From Citrobacter portucalensis (GTDB taxonomy: Bacteria; Pseudomonadota; Gammaproteobacteria; Enterobacterales; Enterobacteriaceae), in the NCBI RefSeq assembly GCF_002042885.1, contig NZ_MVFY01000009.1:62001-126000 (forward strand): a stretch of DNA of 64,000 nt, written 5' to 3'. Position numbers and translations under genes: made by a program. Below the pieces are notes generated by a model. That model made no database searches and was not told the origin of the DNA. It was given only the letters and a program-made list of their open reading frames with translations. Each line of letters starts with the position of its first letter. The first letter of the stretch is position 1. Below, piece after piece: positions 54,468-64,000 of the stretch.

Positions 54468-55256
54468 TCAGTTGTAAGCGTTGAGCGTCCGCTGACAGAG
54501 CGCAGAGCGGACGCAATCGTCTTTATTGAAACGAACAATCCCAACCATCTCATCTTCTTCGAAACGGGCCAGCGCATCGCTAAGCCCTGAGCGAACGTGG
54601 GCTGGTAGATCGCACTGGGTCACATCCCCATTCACAATCACCGTCACATTCTCCCCGAGGCGGGTCAAAAACATCTTCATTTGCGCAGCAGTGACGTTCT
54701 GAGCCTCGTCAAGAATGACCACTGCATTTTCAAAGGTACGTCCACGCATATAGGCGAACGGCGCGATTTCCACCTTACCAATCTCAGGTCGCAGGCAATA
54801 TTGCATGAAGGAGGCTCCCAGCCGTTTGACAAGCACGTCATACACGGGGCGAAAATAGGGAGCAAACTTCTCGGAAACATCTCCAGGTAAGAAGCCGAGG
54901 TCTTCATCAGCTTGCAGAACTGGACGGGTTACAATGATCCTGTCCACATCTTTATGGATCAGGGCCTCTGCTGCTTTTGCCGCGCTGATCCAGGTTTTAC
55001 CACACCCGGCTTCACCGGTGGCGAAGATCAGCTGTTTACTCTCGATAGCATTCAGGTAGTGCGCCTGAGCTTCATTCCGCGCCGTGATTGGCGAGGCGTC
55101 GCGACTGTCACGCGCCATACCAATCGTTTCTACGCCGCCCATCTGCACAAGCGAGGTGACCGATTCATCTTCACGTTGCTTATGGCTACGCGAATCCCGC
55201 CTCAGCACACGTTTTGCTTCACGACGAGCTTTGATCACTGCTTTTTGTCTTCCCAT
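54468..55256 (-). CDS. phoH: PhoH-family P-loop ATPase
   Basis: The 262-residue protein begins MGRQKAVIKARREAKRVLRR, a strongly basic N-terminus. It has the Walker A motif GEAGCGKTWISAA near residue 100 and Walker B VVILDEAQN near residue 190. PhoH proteins are ATPases related to helicase domains; the E. coli gene belongs to the phosphate-starvation regulon, and its role is not settled, though RNA metabolism is suspected. AAGGTG lies 8 nt before the ATG at 55256. The frame is open 40 codons further upstream; a longer 354-residue form is annotated in E. coli. Confidence 0.92.
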   Translation of the reverse strand: MGRQKAVIKARREAKRVLRRDSRSHKQREDESVTSLVQMGGVETIGMARDSRDASPITARNEAQAHYLNAIESKQLIFATGEAGCGKTWISAAKAAEALIHKDVDRIIVTRPVLQADEDLGFLPGDVSEKFAPYFRPVYDVLVKRLGASFMQYCLRPEIGKVEIAPFAYMRGRTFENAVVILDEAQNVTAAQMKMFLTRLGENVTVIVNGDVTQCDLPAHVRSGLSDALARFEEDEMVGIVRFNKDDCVRSALCQRTLNAYN

Positions 55257-55669
55257 GGATAGCACCTTGAGTTGTAGGTATACATCACACGCGCCGTTGG
55301 CGGCACGATTATGCGCACGAACATCTGAGGGTTGGCTTCCTTGTAAGCCATTGCTTGCTTTCGGATAAGACGCCACGCACAGCTACGCGCACCGTACAGG
55401 GCGTCAGTTGCGAAGATAAGAAGTGAATGAGAGAGAGATTTAGCGGTGACGAGGAGGCTACCGGAAGAGAAACGTCCGCGTAAGGTACTGCTGTTACTGT
55501 GAAAAACGTGTCCAATACAGGACTTTTCCATTCGCGATCTCCATAGTGAATGACAATCACCGCCGGGAACTACCGCTATTACTTATAAGTACATCATAAC
55601 CTTTCGCTAATGCAACAATATTTTTACTTGTTGTTAACTTAAATTCTATCTTATCACCAGAGACAGTCT

Positions 55670-55687
55670 CTTGCAGAAAGATGACAG
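55670..55687 (-). promoter_or_regulatory. Possible Pho box upstream of phoH
   Basis: On the minus strand CTGTCATCTTTCTGCAAG matches 12 of 18 positions of the PhoB box CTGTCATAWAWCTGTCAY, with one good half site. It lies 413 bp before the phoH ATG. The rest of the 522-bp phoH-efeB gap holds the efeB terminator and a 98-codon frame discussed in the findings. Confidence 0.35.
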
Positions 55688-55747
55688 AATTATTTCAGTC
55701 GCATACCGATCATAAAAAATAGTTTGTTCCTTCATCAAGATGTCAGG

Positions 55748-55770
55748 AAAAACCCCGCTGTACTGCGGGG
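55748..55770 (-). terminator. Terminator of efeUOB
   Basis: On the minus strand CCCCGCAGTACAGCGGGG is followed by TTTTT, 9 bp after the efeB stop. Confidence 0.92.
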
Positions 55771-55778
55771 CATAATCA

Positions 55779-57062
55779 TCAGGCTTCAAGCAGAGACTGT
55801 CCCAGATAATTATCTGCAGTTTTAACACCCGGCAAAGCAAAGAAATATCCCCCACCAATCGGTTTGACATATTCTTCCAGCGCTTCACCGTTCAGACGTT
55901 TCTGCACTGTCAAAAAACCTTTTTCCAGATCGTGTTGATAGCAGACAAACAACAGCCCCATATCCAGTTGACCGGAATTAGTCACACCGAGCGAATAACT
56001 GTAGCCACGACGCATCATCAGGCTGGAGTCGGTCTCTTTCGTACGCGGATTTGCGAGACGGATATGGCTGTCGAGCGCAATCACCTCGCCTTCAGGATCC
56101 CTGGCATAGTCAGGCACATCATGCTCATGCTGCATACCCAGCGGTGCGCCGGTGTGTTTATCGCGACCAAAAATCGTTTGCTGCTCTTTCAGCGGCGTAC
56201 GATCCCAGAACTCAACGCGAAACTGAATGAGCCTGACGGCCTGATAGCTTCCGCCTTGTGCCCAGGCAGGCTCGCCCTGCCCGTCCGTAACCCACACCAC
56301 GTGTTGCATCAACTTCGCGTCCGTAGCGTCCGGATTCGCGGTGCCGTCTTTAAAGCCAAGCAAATTGACCGGGGTCTCTTTGCCTTTACTACGTGCGGCG
56401 TGGTCGGAAATAAAACCTTCACGTTTCCAGCGCACGCTAAGGAGATCGGGCGTATGTTTAATGATATCGCGCAACGCGTGGATGACGGTGTCCTGGGTGT
56501 TGGCACAAATCTGCAGCAGCACATCGCCATGGCACAGCGCCGCATCCAGTGAATCATTCGGGAAGCGGGTCATTTTTTGCAGCTTTTTCGGCATCTGCGA
56601 TTTCAGGCCATAGCGTTCATCAAACAGCGAGGAGCCGACTGACAACGTCATCGTCAGGTTGTCTGGCGCAATGTATGCGCCGAGGATACCTGAATCCATA
56701 GGAGGAAGACGCGGATTCGGCGTATCCGGCGCCGGTCCACCGGTGGTCAGAAACGCAAACCGGCTGGTCAGCAACCGGAATAAACGCTCAAGATCGGCCT
56801 TGTCGCTGGCAAGAACATCGAATGCCACCAGCATCATTGATGCCTGCTGCGGCGTCAGGATCCCCGCCTGATGCTGACCATAAAACGGCTGCGCTTCACT
56901 ACGTGCATCCGGAGACAACGTGCCCGGCGCGCTTTGTGGTTTTTGCGCGTGGGCAACCGGACACCCACCCGCCAGCGCCAGCGCCCCACCCAGGGCGCCC
57001 ATCCCTTTCAGTAAACGTCGGCGTGACGGTTCGCTCACGCCGTTTTCATTATCTTGCTGCAT
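55779..57062 (-). CDS. efeB: Dyp-type haem peroxidase EfeB
   Basis: The 427-residue protein has a Tat signal peptide ([20 protein letters not shown]) and a dye-decolourising peroxidase domain with the family motif GFKDGTANP near residue 238. It is exported folded with haem to the periplasm and works with EfeO and EfeU in iron uptake, proposed to oxidise ferrous iron or to release iron from haem. E. coli EfeB has 423 residues. It starts 5 bp after the efeO stop. Confidence 0.96.
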   Translation of the reverse strand: MQQDNENGVSEPSRRRLLKGMGALGGALALAGGCPVAHAQKPQSAPGTLSPDARSEAQPFYGQHQAGILTPQQASMMLVAFDVLASDKADLERLFRLLTSRFAFLTTGGPAPDTPNPRLPPMDSGILGAYIAPDNLTMTLSVGSSLFDERYGLKSQMPKKLQKMTRFPNDSLDAALCHGDVLLQICANTQDTVIHALRDIIKHTPDLLSVRWKREGFISDHAARSKGKETPVNLLGFKDGTANPDATDAKLMQHVVWVTDGQGEPAWAQGGSYQAVRLIQFRVEFWDRTPLKEQQTIFGRDKHTGAPLGMQHEHDVPDYARDPEGEVIALDSHIRLANPRTKETDSSLMMRRGYSYSLGVTNSGQLDMGLLFVCYQHDLEKGFLTVQKRLNGEALEEYVKPIGGGYFFALPGVKTADNYLGQSLLEA

Positions 57063-57067
57063 AGTGC

Positions 57068-58195
57068 TTAATCCAGACCCAGAACACCGCGTAATTGCGA
57101 CAAATCTTCCGCCAGCGTCGTGATTGGCCCTTTCAGTGCATTACGATCGGCATCAGTCAGTTTGTCATAGGTTTCAAAGCCGTCTTTGGTACGGTACTTG
57201 CTCAGAATGGTATCGACCTTTTTGAAGTTCGCATCCACCTTCGCAAGCAGTTCAGCATTGGATTTTTGCAACTGAGGACGCAGGAGATCGACAATTTTCT
57301 GCGCACCATCGACGTTGGCCTGGAAATCCCACAGATCGGTATGGCTATAGCGATCTTCTTCCCCACTGATTTTGCTGGCAGCAACTTCTTCAATCAGTCC
57401 TGCTGCCCCGCCAACAACTTTAGACGGTGGGAAAGCCAGCTCGCTAATACGCGTTTGCAGGTCAAGAACATCGCTGTTTAATTGGTCGGCGTACTTATCC
57501 ATACCTTTGGTGGTATTGTCGCCAAACAGCGCTTTCTCCAGGCGGTGGAAGCCGGTGAATTTAGGATCGGCGGCTTTTTGTTCGTAATCATCTTCCCGCG
57601 CATCGATGCTGCCGTCGAGATCGGAGAACAGTTCAGCAATCGGTTCAATACGCTCATAATGCTGACGGGTTGGCGCATACAGCGATTTCGCTTTTTCCAG
57701 ATCGCCTGCCTTAATCGCATCGGTAAAGGCTTTAGTGCCCGCAACCAACTGCGCGGTTTCGGCTGTCACATAGGCTTTGTATTCGGTAATCGCGCCGCTC
57801 AGACTCAGCAGAGCCTCGCTTTGCGCGGCATCCGCCGTTGCGCTACCTTTTACGATCAGTTTGCCTTTCGGGTTAGTCAACAGACCGCAGGTCATATCAT
57901 ATTCGCCAGGCTGGAGGTTAGCGGTCATTTTCTGGCTAAAGCCTGGTGCAATGTTTTCGCGCTCTTCAACCACCATAACGCCTTTGAGGATCTCCCACTC
58001 CAGCGCTTTCTGGCTATGGTTCTGGATGATGAACTGCGTTTTCCCGGCATTAACCGTGATAGTCATCGGTTCACATTGTTTGTCGTTAACCGTGACTTTC
58101 ACCTGCGGAATATCGGCAGCTTGTGCATTAAAAGCGGAGGCAAACAGCGCGGCTATACCTAGCTGCAGCGCACTACGGCGAAAATTAAACGTCAT
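57068..58195 (-). CDS. efeO: Periplasmic iron-uptake protein EfeO
   Basis: The 375-residue protein has a signal peptide ([20 protein letters not shown], cut near NAQA), an N-terminal cupredoxin-like domain to about residue 120, and a C-terminal M75 peptidase-like domain with the HxxE motif in [11 protein letters not shown]. It is thought to bind ferrous or ferric iron and pass it to EfeU. Length equals E. coli EfeO (375). It is the middle gene of efeUOB. Confidence 0.96.
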   Translation of the reverse strand: MTFNFRRSALQLGIAALFASAFNAQAADIPQVKVTVNDKQCEPMTITVNAGKTQFIIQNHSQKALEWEILKGVMVVEERENIAPGFSQKMTANLQPGEYDMTCGLLTNPKGKLIVKGSATADAAQSEALLSLSGAITEYKAYVTAETAQLVAGTKAFTDAIKAGDLEKAKSLYAPTRQHYERIEPIAELFSDLDGSIDAREDDYEQKAADPKFTGFHRLEKALFGDNTTKGMDKYADQLNSDVLDLQTRISELAFPPSKVVGGAAGLIEEVAASKISGEEDRYSHTDLWDFQANVDGAQKIVDLLRPQLQKSNAELLAKVDANFKKVDTILSKYRTKDGFETYDKLTDADRNALKGPITTLAEDLSQLRGVLGLD

Positions 58196-58253
58196 AACCT
58201 ATCCCTATAAATAAGTATGTTGTAACTAAAAAGTATTCTGCATCGCGTTTTTA

Positions 58254-59087
58254 TCAAGGTGCGGTACGCGATGCCGTAGTGCCTGAACGCGGCGGTAACG
58301 CAAACATAACCAACGCCGGAATCAGGTAGATAAACCAGACAGCGACTTCACTAACGCTTGGCGCTTCCTGATAGCCGAAAATGCCTTCCATCAATGTGCC
58401 AAACAGTGAATGCGTCGACAGCACACTGCTCAGGTCAAACGCCACATCCTGAAAATGATTCCACAACCCGGCTTCGTGGAAAGCGCGGATTGCCCCAGCG
58501 GCAAGACCGGCAGCCACCAGCAAAATGAACAGGCTGGTCCATTTAAAGAATGCCCCGAGGTTGAGGCGAATGCCCCCGAGGTAAATCAGGTAACCCAGTA
58601 CCACCGCGGTAGCCAGTCCCAGCATCGCGCCTAGCGGCGGCCAGATACCTACATCCTGCTGGAATGCTGCCAGCAGGAAGAACACCGACTCCAGCCCTTC
58701 ACGGGCAACAGCAAAAAAGACCATCATCACCAGCGCCCAGCCGTGATGGTTGCCGCGTTGCAACGCGTTATCGACAGCCTGTTCAAGCTGGACTTTGACG
58801 TTGCGCGAAACTTTACGCATCCAGAACACCATCCAGGTGAGGATCACCACGGCAATGACCGCCACGATGCCTTCAAAAAGCTCCTGTTCCTTTTGCGGAA
58901 ATTCACCGGTGGTTTCGTTGATGAAAATCCCTAACGCCAGGCATAACGCCGCCGCCAGCAGAACACCAATCCACATCACACCAATCCATCGACCACGCTG
59001 AGTCCGTTTCAGGTAGCTGGCAATCAGGCTGACAATCAGCGCGGCCTCTAACCCTTCGCGCAACATAATTAGAAATGGAACAAACAT
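58254..59087 (-). CDS. efeU: Ferrous iron permease EfeU
   Basis: The 277-residue inner-membrane protein has seven predicted helices and both REGLE iron-binding motifs of the OFeT family (LREGLEAALIV near residue 10 and AREGLESVFFL near residue 130). It imports ferrous iron with EfeO and EfeB, best at low pH. The gene is intact here, whereas E. coli K-12 carries a frameshift. It has a Fur box 60 bp upstream. An AT-rich gap of 58 bp separates it from efeO. Confidence 0.96.
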   Translation of the reverse strand: MFVPFLIMLREGLEAALIVSLIASYLKRTQRGRWIGVMWIGVLLAAALCLALGIFINETTGEFPQKEQELFEGIVAVIAVVILTWMVFWMRKVSRNVKVQLEQAVDNALQRGNHHGWALVMMVFFAVAREGLESVFFLLAAFQQDVGIWPPLGAMLGLATAVVLGYLIYLGGIRLNLGAFFKWTSLFILLVAAGLAAGAIRAFHEAGLWNHFQDVAFDLSSVLSTHSLFGTLMEGIFGYQEAPSVSEVAVWFIYLIPALVMFALPPRSGTTASRTAP

Positions 59088-59146
59088 GCGAAGAACCCTT
59101 AAACGTTATTCTCAGTCAATTGATGAAAAGAAAAGTAAATTACAGT

Positions 59147-59165
59147 GATAGTGATTATCATTACA
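59147..59165 (-). promoter_or_regulatory. Fur box of efeUOB
   Basis: GATAGTGATTATCATTACA matches 15 of 19 positions of the Fur consensus GATAATGATAATCATTATC (palindromic). It lies 60 bp before the efeU ATG, consistent with iron repression. Confidence 0.85.
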
Positions 59166-59260
59166 GCAAAGAAAAACTCAAGCAGAATGTTTTGAGAATG
59201 ATGACTGAATGTAAAAGGCCAGGCGGGTAATGGTTATAGCAGGTTTACAACGGAAGCAAT

Positions 59261-59285
59261 AAAAAAGCCCGCACGCGGCGGGCTT
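59261..59285 (-). terminator. Terminator of putP
   Basis: On the minus strand AAGCCCGCC, GCG, TGCGGGCTT followed by TTTT, 16 bp after the putP stop. Confidence 0.93.
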
Positions 59286-59300
59286 GAAGACAGAGGCAGA

Positions 59301-60809
59301 TTATTCTGCCTGTAAACGCGATGGCGGAGCTGAGTGATAATGCGCATCAGCCTCGGCAAAACGTTGCTGCATAGCAGTTGAAGGCGCTTTACCCAACAGG
59401 CTGAAGGCCACAATACCGATGCTGCCGAAAACAAAGCCCGGGATGATTTCATACAGACCCAACCAGGCAAACTGCTTCCAGACGATTACCGTCACCGCAC
59501 CAATGATCATCCCTGCCAGCGCGCCGTTGCGGGTCATACGCGACCACATTACGGAGAACAGGACTACCGGACCAAACGCAGCGCCGAAGCCCGCCCAGGC
59601 GTAGCTTACCAGACCAAGTACACGGTTCTCCGGGTTCGCCGCCAGCGCGATAGACACCAGCGCCACGACCAACACCATGATGCGGCCAATCCACACCAAC
59701 TCTTTCTGGCTGGCATTTTTACGCAGGAACGCTTTGTACAAATCTTCGGTGATTGCGCTGGAGCACACCAGCAGCTGGCAGCTCAGGGTCGACATAACCG
59801 CAGCGAGGATAGCAGACAGCAGAATACCGGCAATCCACGGGTTAAACAGGATTTGCGCCAGTTCAATAAACACACGCTCGGCGTTCTGGTTAACGGCACC
59901 GGCAAGCTGTGGGTTGTTGTTAAAGTAAGCAATACCAAAGAAGCCCACGGCCACAGCACCTGCCAGACACAGAATCATCCAGGCCATGCTAATGCGGCGA
60001 GCATGAACGATGCTATGGTGGGAATCTGCAGCCATAAAGCGCGCCAGAATATGCGGCTGACCAAAGTAGCCCAGACCCCAGCCCATCAGGGAAATGATGG
60101 CAACAAAATTCAGCCCTTTGAACATGTCCACGTTCTCAATGCTCTTTTGTTTAATCACTTCCAGCGAATCGTCGAATCCACCCACGCCAATGACTACCAT
60201 CACCGGCGTCAGGATCAAAGCAAAGATCATCAGGCTGGCCTGGACGGTATCGGTCCAGCTAACCGCCAGGAAACCACCAATAAAGGTATAAATGATCGTC
60301 GCGGCCGCGCCCGCCCACAGTGCTGTTTCGTAGCTCATGCCAAAGGTGCTTTCAAACAGACGAGCCCCTGCCACAATACCGGAAGCACAATAGATGGTGA
60401 AAAACAGCAGAATAACCAGCGCGGAGATAATACGCAGAATTCGGCTTTTATCTTCAAAGCGACCGGTAAAGTAATCCGGTAACGTCAGCGCATTGTTATT
60501 GTATTCGGTGTGTACGCGTAAACGTCCGGCCACCAGCTTCCAGTTGATCCAGGCGCCCAAAATAAGGCCGATGGCGATCCAGCTTTCTGAAATCCCCGAC
60601 AGGAAAATCGCGCCAGGCAGACCCATCAGCAACCAGCCGCTCATGTCAGATGCCCCGGCGGATAACGCGGTCACGAATGGACCCAGACTGCGTCCACCCA
60701 GAATGTAATCGTCAAAGTTTTTGGTTGAACGCCATGCAATAAACCCTATCAATATCATGCCGAAAATATAGACACAGAATGTCACTAACATCGGTGTGCT
60801 AATAGCCAT
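59301..60809 (-). CDS. putP: Sodium/proline symporter PutP
   Basis: The 502-residue inner-membrane protein has 13 predicted helices of the solute:sodium symporter family and the sodium-motif region SAGASDMSGWLLMGLPGA near residue 55. It imports proline with sodium. E. coli PutP has 502 residues. The ATG at 60809 has GGAGAG 7 nt upstream; an adjacent TTG codon is in frame but weaker. It is divergent from putA, and PutA represses both from the spacer. Confidence 0.98.
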   Translation of the reverse strand: MAISTPMLVTFCVYIFGMILIGFIAWRSTKNFDDYILGGRSLGPFVTALSAGASDMSGWLLMGLPGAIFLSGISESWIAIGLILGAWINWKLVAGRLRVHTEYNNNALTLPDYFTGRFEDKSRILRIISALVILLFFTIYCASGIVAGARLFESTFGMSYETALWAGAAATIIYTFIGGFLAVSWTDTVQASLMIFALILTPVMVVIGVGGFDDSLEVIKQKSIENVDMFKGLNFVAIISLMGWGLGYFGQPHILARFMAADSHHSIVHARRISMAWMILCLAGAVAVGFFGIAYFNNNPQLAGAVNQNAERVFIELAQILFNPWIAGILLSAILAAVMSTLSCQLLVCSSAITEDLYKAFLRKNASQKELVWIGRIMVLVVALVSIALAANPENRVLGLVSYAWAGFGAAFGPVVLFSVMWSRMTRNGALAGMIIGAVTVIVWKQFAWLGLYEIIPGFVFGSIGIVAFSLLGKAPSTAMQQRFAEADAHYHSAPPSRLQAE

Positions 60810-61231
60810 CAAAACTCTCCAAAATTATGTATCAGCAATGCCGTGGCTTGCCGTTTTATTACCCTGCCGGAACGTGGCAAAGATATCTATGTTGACCAGG
60901 GCGACCGTATCCTGCCGGAAGCGATGGTTTTTCACAATCGATTTAACACACCATTTACATCAAATTTAATCCAGAGTAGATAGCATTTTTCTGTAGGTTG
61001 CACTCTCTCACACTTTTTCCGGTTGCACCTTTTAAAAGTGTTAACTACCGCAGAGAAAAAGATTCTGTAATTTTTACAGCCCACATCATAAGACTCATAT
61101 TTATTAACATCTCATTCATTTCCAAGCTTGCAAACCAAGTCACATTTAACACGGTTGCACAAAGTTGCAACATAGTGGATATTTCTCGGTAACTATCAGA
61201 CCCGTATTTCAGTACAACAGGAGTAAACGGC
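60810..61231. promoter_or_regulatory. putP / putA control region with PutA operators
   Basis: The 422-bp spacer has four copies of GTTGCA, the hexamer bound by the PutA ribbon-helix-helix domain, at 60997-61002, 61022-61027, 61154-61159 and 61164-61169. The last two are close together near the putA promoter side. E. coli has five such operators here. No gene lies in the spacer. Confidence 0.85.
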
Positions 61232-64000
61232 ATGGGAACCACCACGATGGGGGTTAAACTGGATGACGCCACTCGCGAGCGTATTAAAACAGCAGCATCA
61301 CGAATCGATCGCACGCCACATTGGCTGATCAAGCAAGCCATCTTTAATTATCTCGAAAGACTGGAAAATGACGACGCGCTTCCTGAACTGCCGGCCCTGC
61401 TGGCGGGTGCCGCGAATGAGGGTGAGGAGTCAACCACGCCGCAGAATGAAGCGCATCAACCTTTCCTGGAATTTGCCGAACAAATCCTGCCGCAGTCAGT
61501 TTCCCGCGCAGCAATCACCGCCGCGTACCGCCGAGCCGAAACCGATGCTGTGCCGATGCTGATGGAGCAGGCTCGTCTGCCGCAACCCATCGCGGAGCAA
61601 GCGCACAAGCTGGCGTACGATCTGGCTGACAAACTGCGTAACCAAAAGACCGCCAGCGGCCGCGCCGGGATGGTACAGGGTTTATTGCAGGAATTCTCAC
61701 TTTCTTCGCAGGAAGGGGTCGCGCTGATGTGCCTGGCCGAAGCCCTGCTGCGTATTCCAGATAAGGCAACCCGCGATGCGTTGATCCGCGACAAAATCAG
61801 CAACGGCAACTGGCAGTCGCACATTGGACGCAGCCCGTCCCTGTTCGTCAACGCAGCGACCTGGGGGCTGTTGTTTACCGGTCGTCTGGTTTCTACGCAT
61901 AATGAAGCCAGCCTCTCACGCTCACTCAACCGTATTATCGGCAAGAGCGGTGAACCACTGGTGCGTAAAGGTGTCGACATGGCAATGCGCCTGATGGGCG
62001 AGCAGTTCGTCACCGGAGAGACTATCGCCGAAGCGCTGGCTAACGCCCGTAAACTGGAAGAAAAAGGTTTCCGCTACTCTTACGACATGCTGGGCGAAGC
62101 AGCTCTGACTGCCGCCGATGCCCAGGCTTATATGGTTTCGTACCAACAGGCAATCCACGCCATTGGTAAAGCCTCTAACGGCCGCGGCATCTATGAAGGG
62201 CCGGGCATTTCTATCAAGCTGTCGGCGCTGCATCCGCGTTATAGCCGCGCGCAGTATGACCGCGTGATGGATGAACTCTATCCGCGTCTGAAGTCGCTTA
62301 CTCTGCTGGCCCGCCAGTACGACATCGGTATCAATATCGATGCTGAAGAGGCCGACCGACTGGAGATCTCCCTCGATCTGCTGGAAAAACTGTGCTTTGA
62401 ACCTGAACTGGCGGGCTGGAACGGTATCGGCTTTGTTATTCAGGCCTACCAGAAGCGCTGCCCGTATGTTATCGACTATCTGATTGACCTCGCCACGCGC
62501 AGCCGCCGTCGCCTGATGATCCGTCTGGTTAAGGGCGCCTACTGGGATAGCGAAATCAAACGTGCGCAAATGGACGGTCTGGAAGGTTATCCGGTCTATA
62601 CCCGTAAGGTCTACACCGACGTTTCCTATCTGGCCTGTGCGAAAAAACTGCTTGCGGTACCGAATCTGATCTACCCGCAGTTCGCCACCCACAACGCCCA
62701 TACGCTGGCGGCGATTTATCAGTTGGCCGGTCAAAACTACTATCCGGGTCAGTACGAGTTCCAGTGCCTGCACGGTATGGGCGAACCGCTGTATGAGCAG
62801 GTCACAGGTAAAGTTGCCGATGGTAAACTGAATCGTCCATGCCGCATTTATGCACCGGTAGGCACGCATGAAACGCTGCTGGCATACCTGGTGCGTCGTC
62901 TGCTGGAAAACGGCGCCAACACCTCGTTCGTCAACCGCATTGCAGACACTACCCTGCCGCTGGATGAACTGGTAGCCGATCCGGTCGAAGCCGTTGAAAA
63001 ACTGGCGCAGCAGGAAGGCCAGGCTGGTCTGCCACATCCGAAGATTGCCCTGCCGCGTGACCTGTACGGTAAAGGCCGCGAAAACTCAGGCGGACTGGAT
63101 TTAGCGAACGAACATCGTCTGGCCTCACTGTCCTCCGCCCTGCTCAACAGCGCGCTGCAAAAATGGCACGCTAAACCGATGCTCGAACATCCGGTTGCTG
63201 ACGGTGAAATGACCCCAGTCGTCAACCCAGCCGAACCGAAAGACATTGTCGGTTACGTGCGTGAAGCGACTCACAGCGAAGTGGAACAGGCATTGCAGAA
63301 CGCGGTAAATAACGCGCCGATCTGGTTCGCCACACCGCCACAAGAGCGCGCCGCTATTTTGCATCGCGCCGCCGTTCTGATGGAAGGCCAGATGCAGCAG
63401 TTAATTGGCATTCTGGTGCGCGAAGCGGGCAAAACCTTCAGCAACGCCATTGCGGAAGTGCGCGAAGCGGTAGACTTCCTGCACTATTATGCCGGTCAGG
63501 TCCGCGATGACTTCGATAATGAAACCCATCGTCCGTTAGGGCCGGTGGTCTGTATCAGCCCCTGGAACTTCCCGCTGGCCATTTTCACCGGGCAGATTGC
63601 CGCTGCGCTGGCGGCGGGCAACAGCGTGTTGGCAAAACCCGCGGAACAAACTCCGCTGATTGCCGCCCAGGGTATTGCCATTTTACTCGAAGCAGGCGTG
63701 CCGCCAGGCGTGGTGCAGCTGTTGCCTGGTCAAGGTGAAACGGTCGGGGCACAGCTCACTTCCGATGAGCGCGTACGCGGCGTCATGTTTACCGGCTCAA
63801 CGGAAGTCGCCACGCTGTTGCAACGTAATATCGCGACCCGCCTTGATGCTCAGGGGCGTCCAATCCCGCTTATCGCCGAAACCGGCGGGATGAACGCCAT
63901 GATCGTCGACTCTTCTGCGTTAACGGAACAGGTCGTGGTCGACGTTCTGGCTTCTGCCTTTGACAGCGCCGGACAGCGCTGCTCCGCGCTTCGCGTCCTG
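61232..64000 (+). CDS. putA: Bifunctional proline dehydrogenase / glutamate-semialdehyde dehydrogenase PutA (partial)
   Basis: The frame reads 923 codons to the window edge without a stop; E. coli PutA has 1320. Residues 1-50 are the ribbon-helix-helix repressor domain (TTTMGVKLDDATRERIKTAA). The FAD-dependent proline dehydrogenase barrel covers about 260-610, and the aldehyde dehydrogenase domain begins near 650 (GPVVCISPWNFP). Its catalytic Cys is at residue 917 in DSAGQRCSALRVL, seven residues before the edge. PutA oxidises proline to glutamate at the membrane and, without proline, represses putA and putP. The start has AGGAG 10 nt upstream. Confidence 0.98.
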   Translation, partial: MGTTTMGVKLDDATRERIKTAASRIDRTPHWLIKQAIFNYLERLENDDALPELPALLAGAANEGEESTTPQNEAHQPFLEFAEQILPQSVSRAAITAAYRRAETDAVPMLMEQARLPQPIAEQAHKLAYDLADKLRNQKTASGRAGMVQGLLQEFSLSSQEGVALMCLAEALLRIPDKATRDALIRDKISNGNWQSHIGRSPSLFVNAATWGLLFTGRLVSTHNEASLSRSLNRIIGKSGEPLVRKGVDMAMRLMGEQFVTGETIAEALANARKLEEKGFRYSYDMLGEAALTAADAQAYMVSYQQAIHAIGKASNGRGIYEGPGISIKLSALHPRYSRAQYDRVMDELYPRLKSLTLLARQYDIGINIDAEEADRLEISLDLLEKLCFEPELAGWNGIGFVIQAYQKRCPYVIDYLIDLATRSRRRLMIRLVKGAYWDSEIKRAQMDGLEGYPVYTRKVYTDVSYLACAKKLLAVPNLIYPQFATHNAHTLAAIYQLAGQNYYPGQYEFQCLHGMGEPLYEQVTGKVADGKLNRPCRIYAPVGTHETLLAYLVRRLLENGANTSFVNRIADTTLPLDELVADPVEAVEKLAQQEGQAGLPHPKIALPRDLYGKGRENSGGLDLANEHRLASLSSALLNSALQKWHAKPMLEHPVADGEMTPVVNPAEPKDIVGYVREATHSEVEQALQNAVNNAPIWFATPPQERAAILHRAAVLMEGQMQQLIGILVREAGKTFSNAIAEVREAVDFLHYYAGQVRDDFDNETHRPLGPVVCISPWNFPLAIFTGQIAAALAAGNSVLAKPAEQTPLIAAQGIAILLEAGVPPGVVQLLPGQGETVGAQLTSDERVRGVMFTGSTEVATLLQRNIATRLDAQGRPIPLIAETGGMNAMIVDSSALTEQVVVDVLASAFDSAGQRCSALRVL

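Noticed and set aside
53836-54484. Several 68-123 codon ORFs on both strands inside the serX repeats, sharing repeated peptide segments
   Set aside because: They arise because one 181-bp DNA unit is repeated; overlapping frames are open on both strands, ribosome-binding sites are poor and the sequence is explained by structured tRNA-derived repeats.
57482-58162. 226-codon plus-strand ORF
   Set aside because: Antisense to efeO with no supporting motif; a second overlapping antisense frame at 57777 makes chance openness more likely.
59853-60482. 209-codon plus-strand ORF
   Set aside because: Antisense to putP, His/Gln/Asn-rich complement of a membrane-protein gene.
61922-63037. 371-codon ORF on the minus strand
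   Set aside because: It lies completely antisense to the well-conserved putA proline dehydrogenase region and has no recognisable family; typical shadow of a GC-biased gene.

Overview
The window is chromosomal DNA of an enterobacterium close to Escherichia, Salmonella and Citrobacter. Nearly every gene is a full-length orthologue of an E. coli K-12 gene in the same order, from plsX/rpmF to putA. Intergenic REP/BIME and ERIC repeats support the family placement. The exact genus is inference: the mixture (curli with csgC, ymdA present, no pga locus, an extra LysR-MFS pair, an extra GGDEF gene) would fit Citrobacter, but sequence alone here does not prove it.

Layout. 1-6.6 kb: start of plsX, rpmF and yceD (lipid/ribosome operon), yceF, rluC, and rne with its long autoregulatory 5' UTR. 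6.6-8.8 kb: an accessory divergent LysR/MFS pair. 8.9-20.4 kb: the first flagellar cluster, flgL-flgB on the minus strand and flgAMN on the plus strand, with two sigma-28 promoters visible. 20.5-24.5 kb: murJ, mviM, yceH, rimJ. 24.7-28.7 kb: mdtH, yceB, pyrC (PurR box and leader hairpin), dinI (LexA box), bssS. 28.8-35.1 kb: solA, a 37-codon yceO, yceJ, yceI, trhO, lpxL, mdtG (marbox-like promoter). 35.1-37.2 kb: an AT-rich stretch with a membrane diguanylate cyclase gene. 37.2-45.4 kb: msyB, yceK, mdoHG, mdoC, clsC, ymdB. 45.4-50.4 kb: ymdA and the curli genes csgBAC and csgDEFG around a 760-bp regulatory region. 50.4-53.5 kb: ycdZYX, an ERIC element and ghrA. 53.7-54.4 kb: tRNA-Ser(GGA) followed by a tandem array of about 181-bp units that each end in a copy of the tRNA 3' end. 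54.5-64 kb: phoH, efeUOB (Fur box), putP and the first 923 codons of putA, with PutA operators between the last two.

How the genes work together. The flg genes build the rod, hook, L/P rings and hook-filament junction, and FlgM/FlgN time late assembly. The curli genes make the opposing sessile-lifestyle fibre under CsgD. Cyclic-di-GMP, which the accessory GGDEF enzyme should make, usually favours curli over flagella. The mdoGH/mdoC, lpxL, murJ, plsX and clsC genes serve the envelope. efeUOB takes up iron and putPA takes up and oxidises proline.

Most unusual items: the tRNA-Ser-derived repeat array, in which the T-arm motif is separated from the acceptor end by a 75-bp insert; a strong promoter that would give yceD an almost leaderless mRNA; the absence of grxB and pgaABCD-dgcT from their usual places; a BIME that supplies the rluC stop codon; and a 98-codon ORF with a good ribosome-binding site overlapping the start of phoH.
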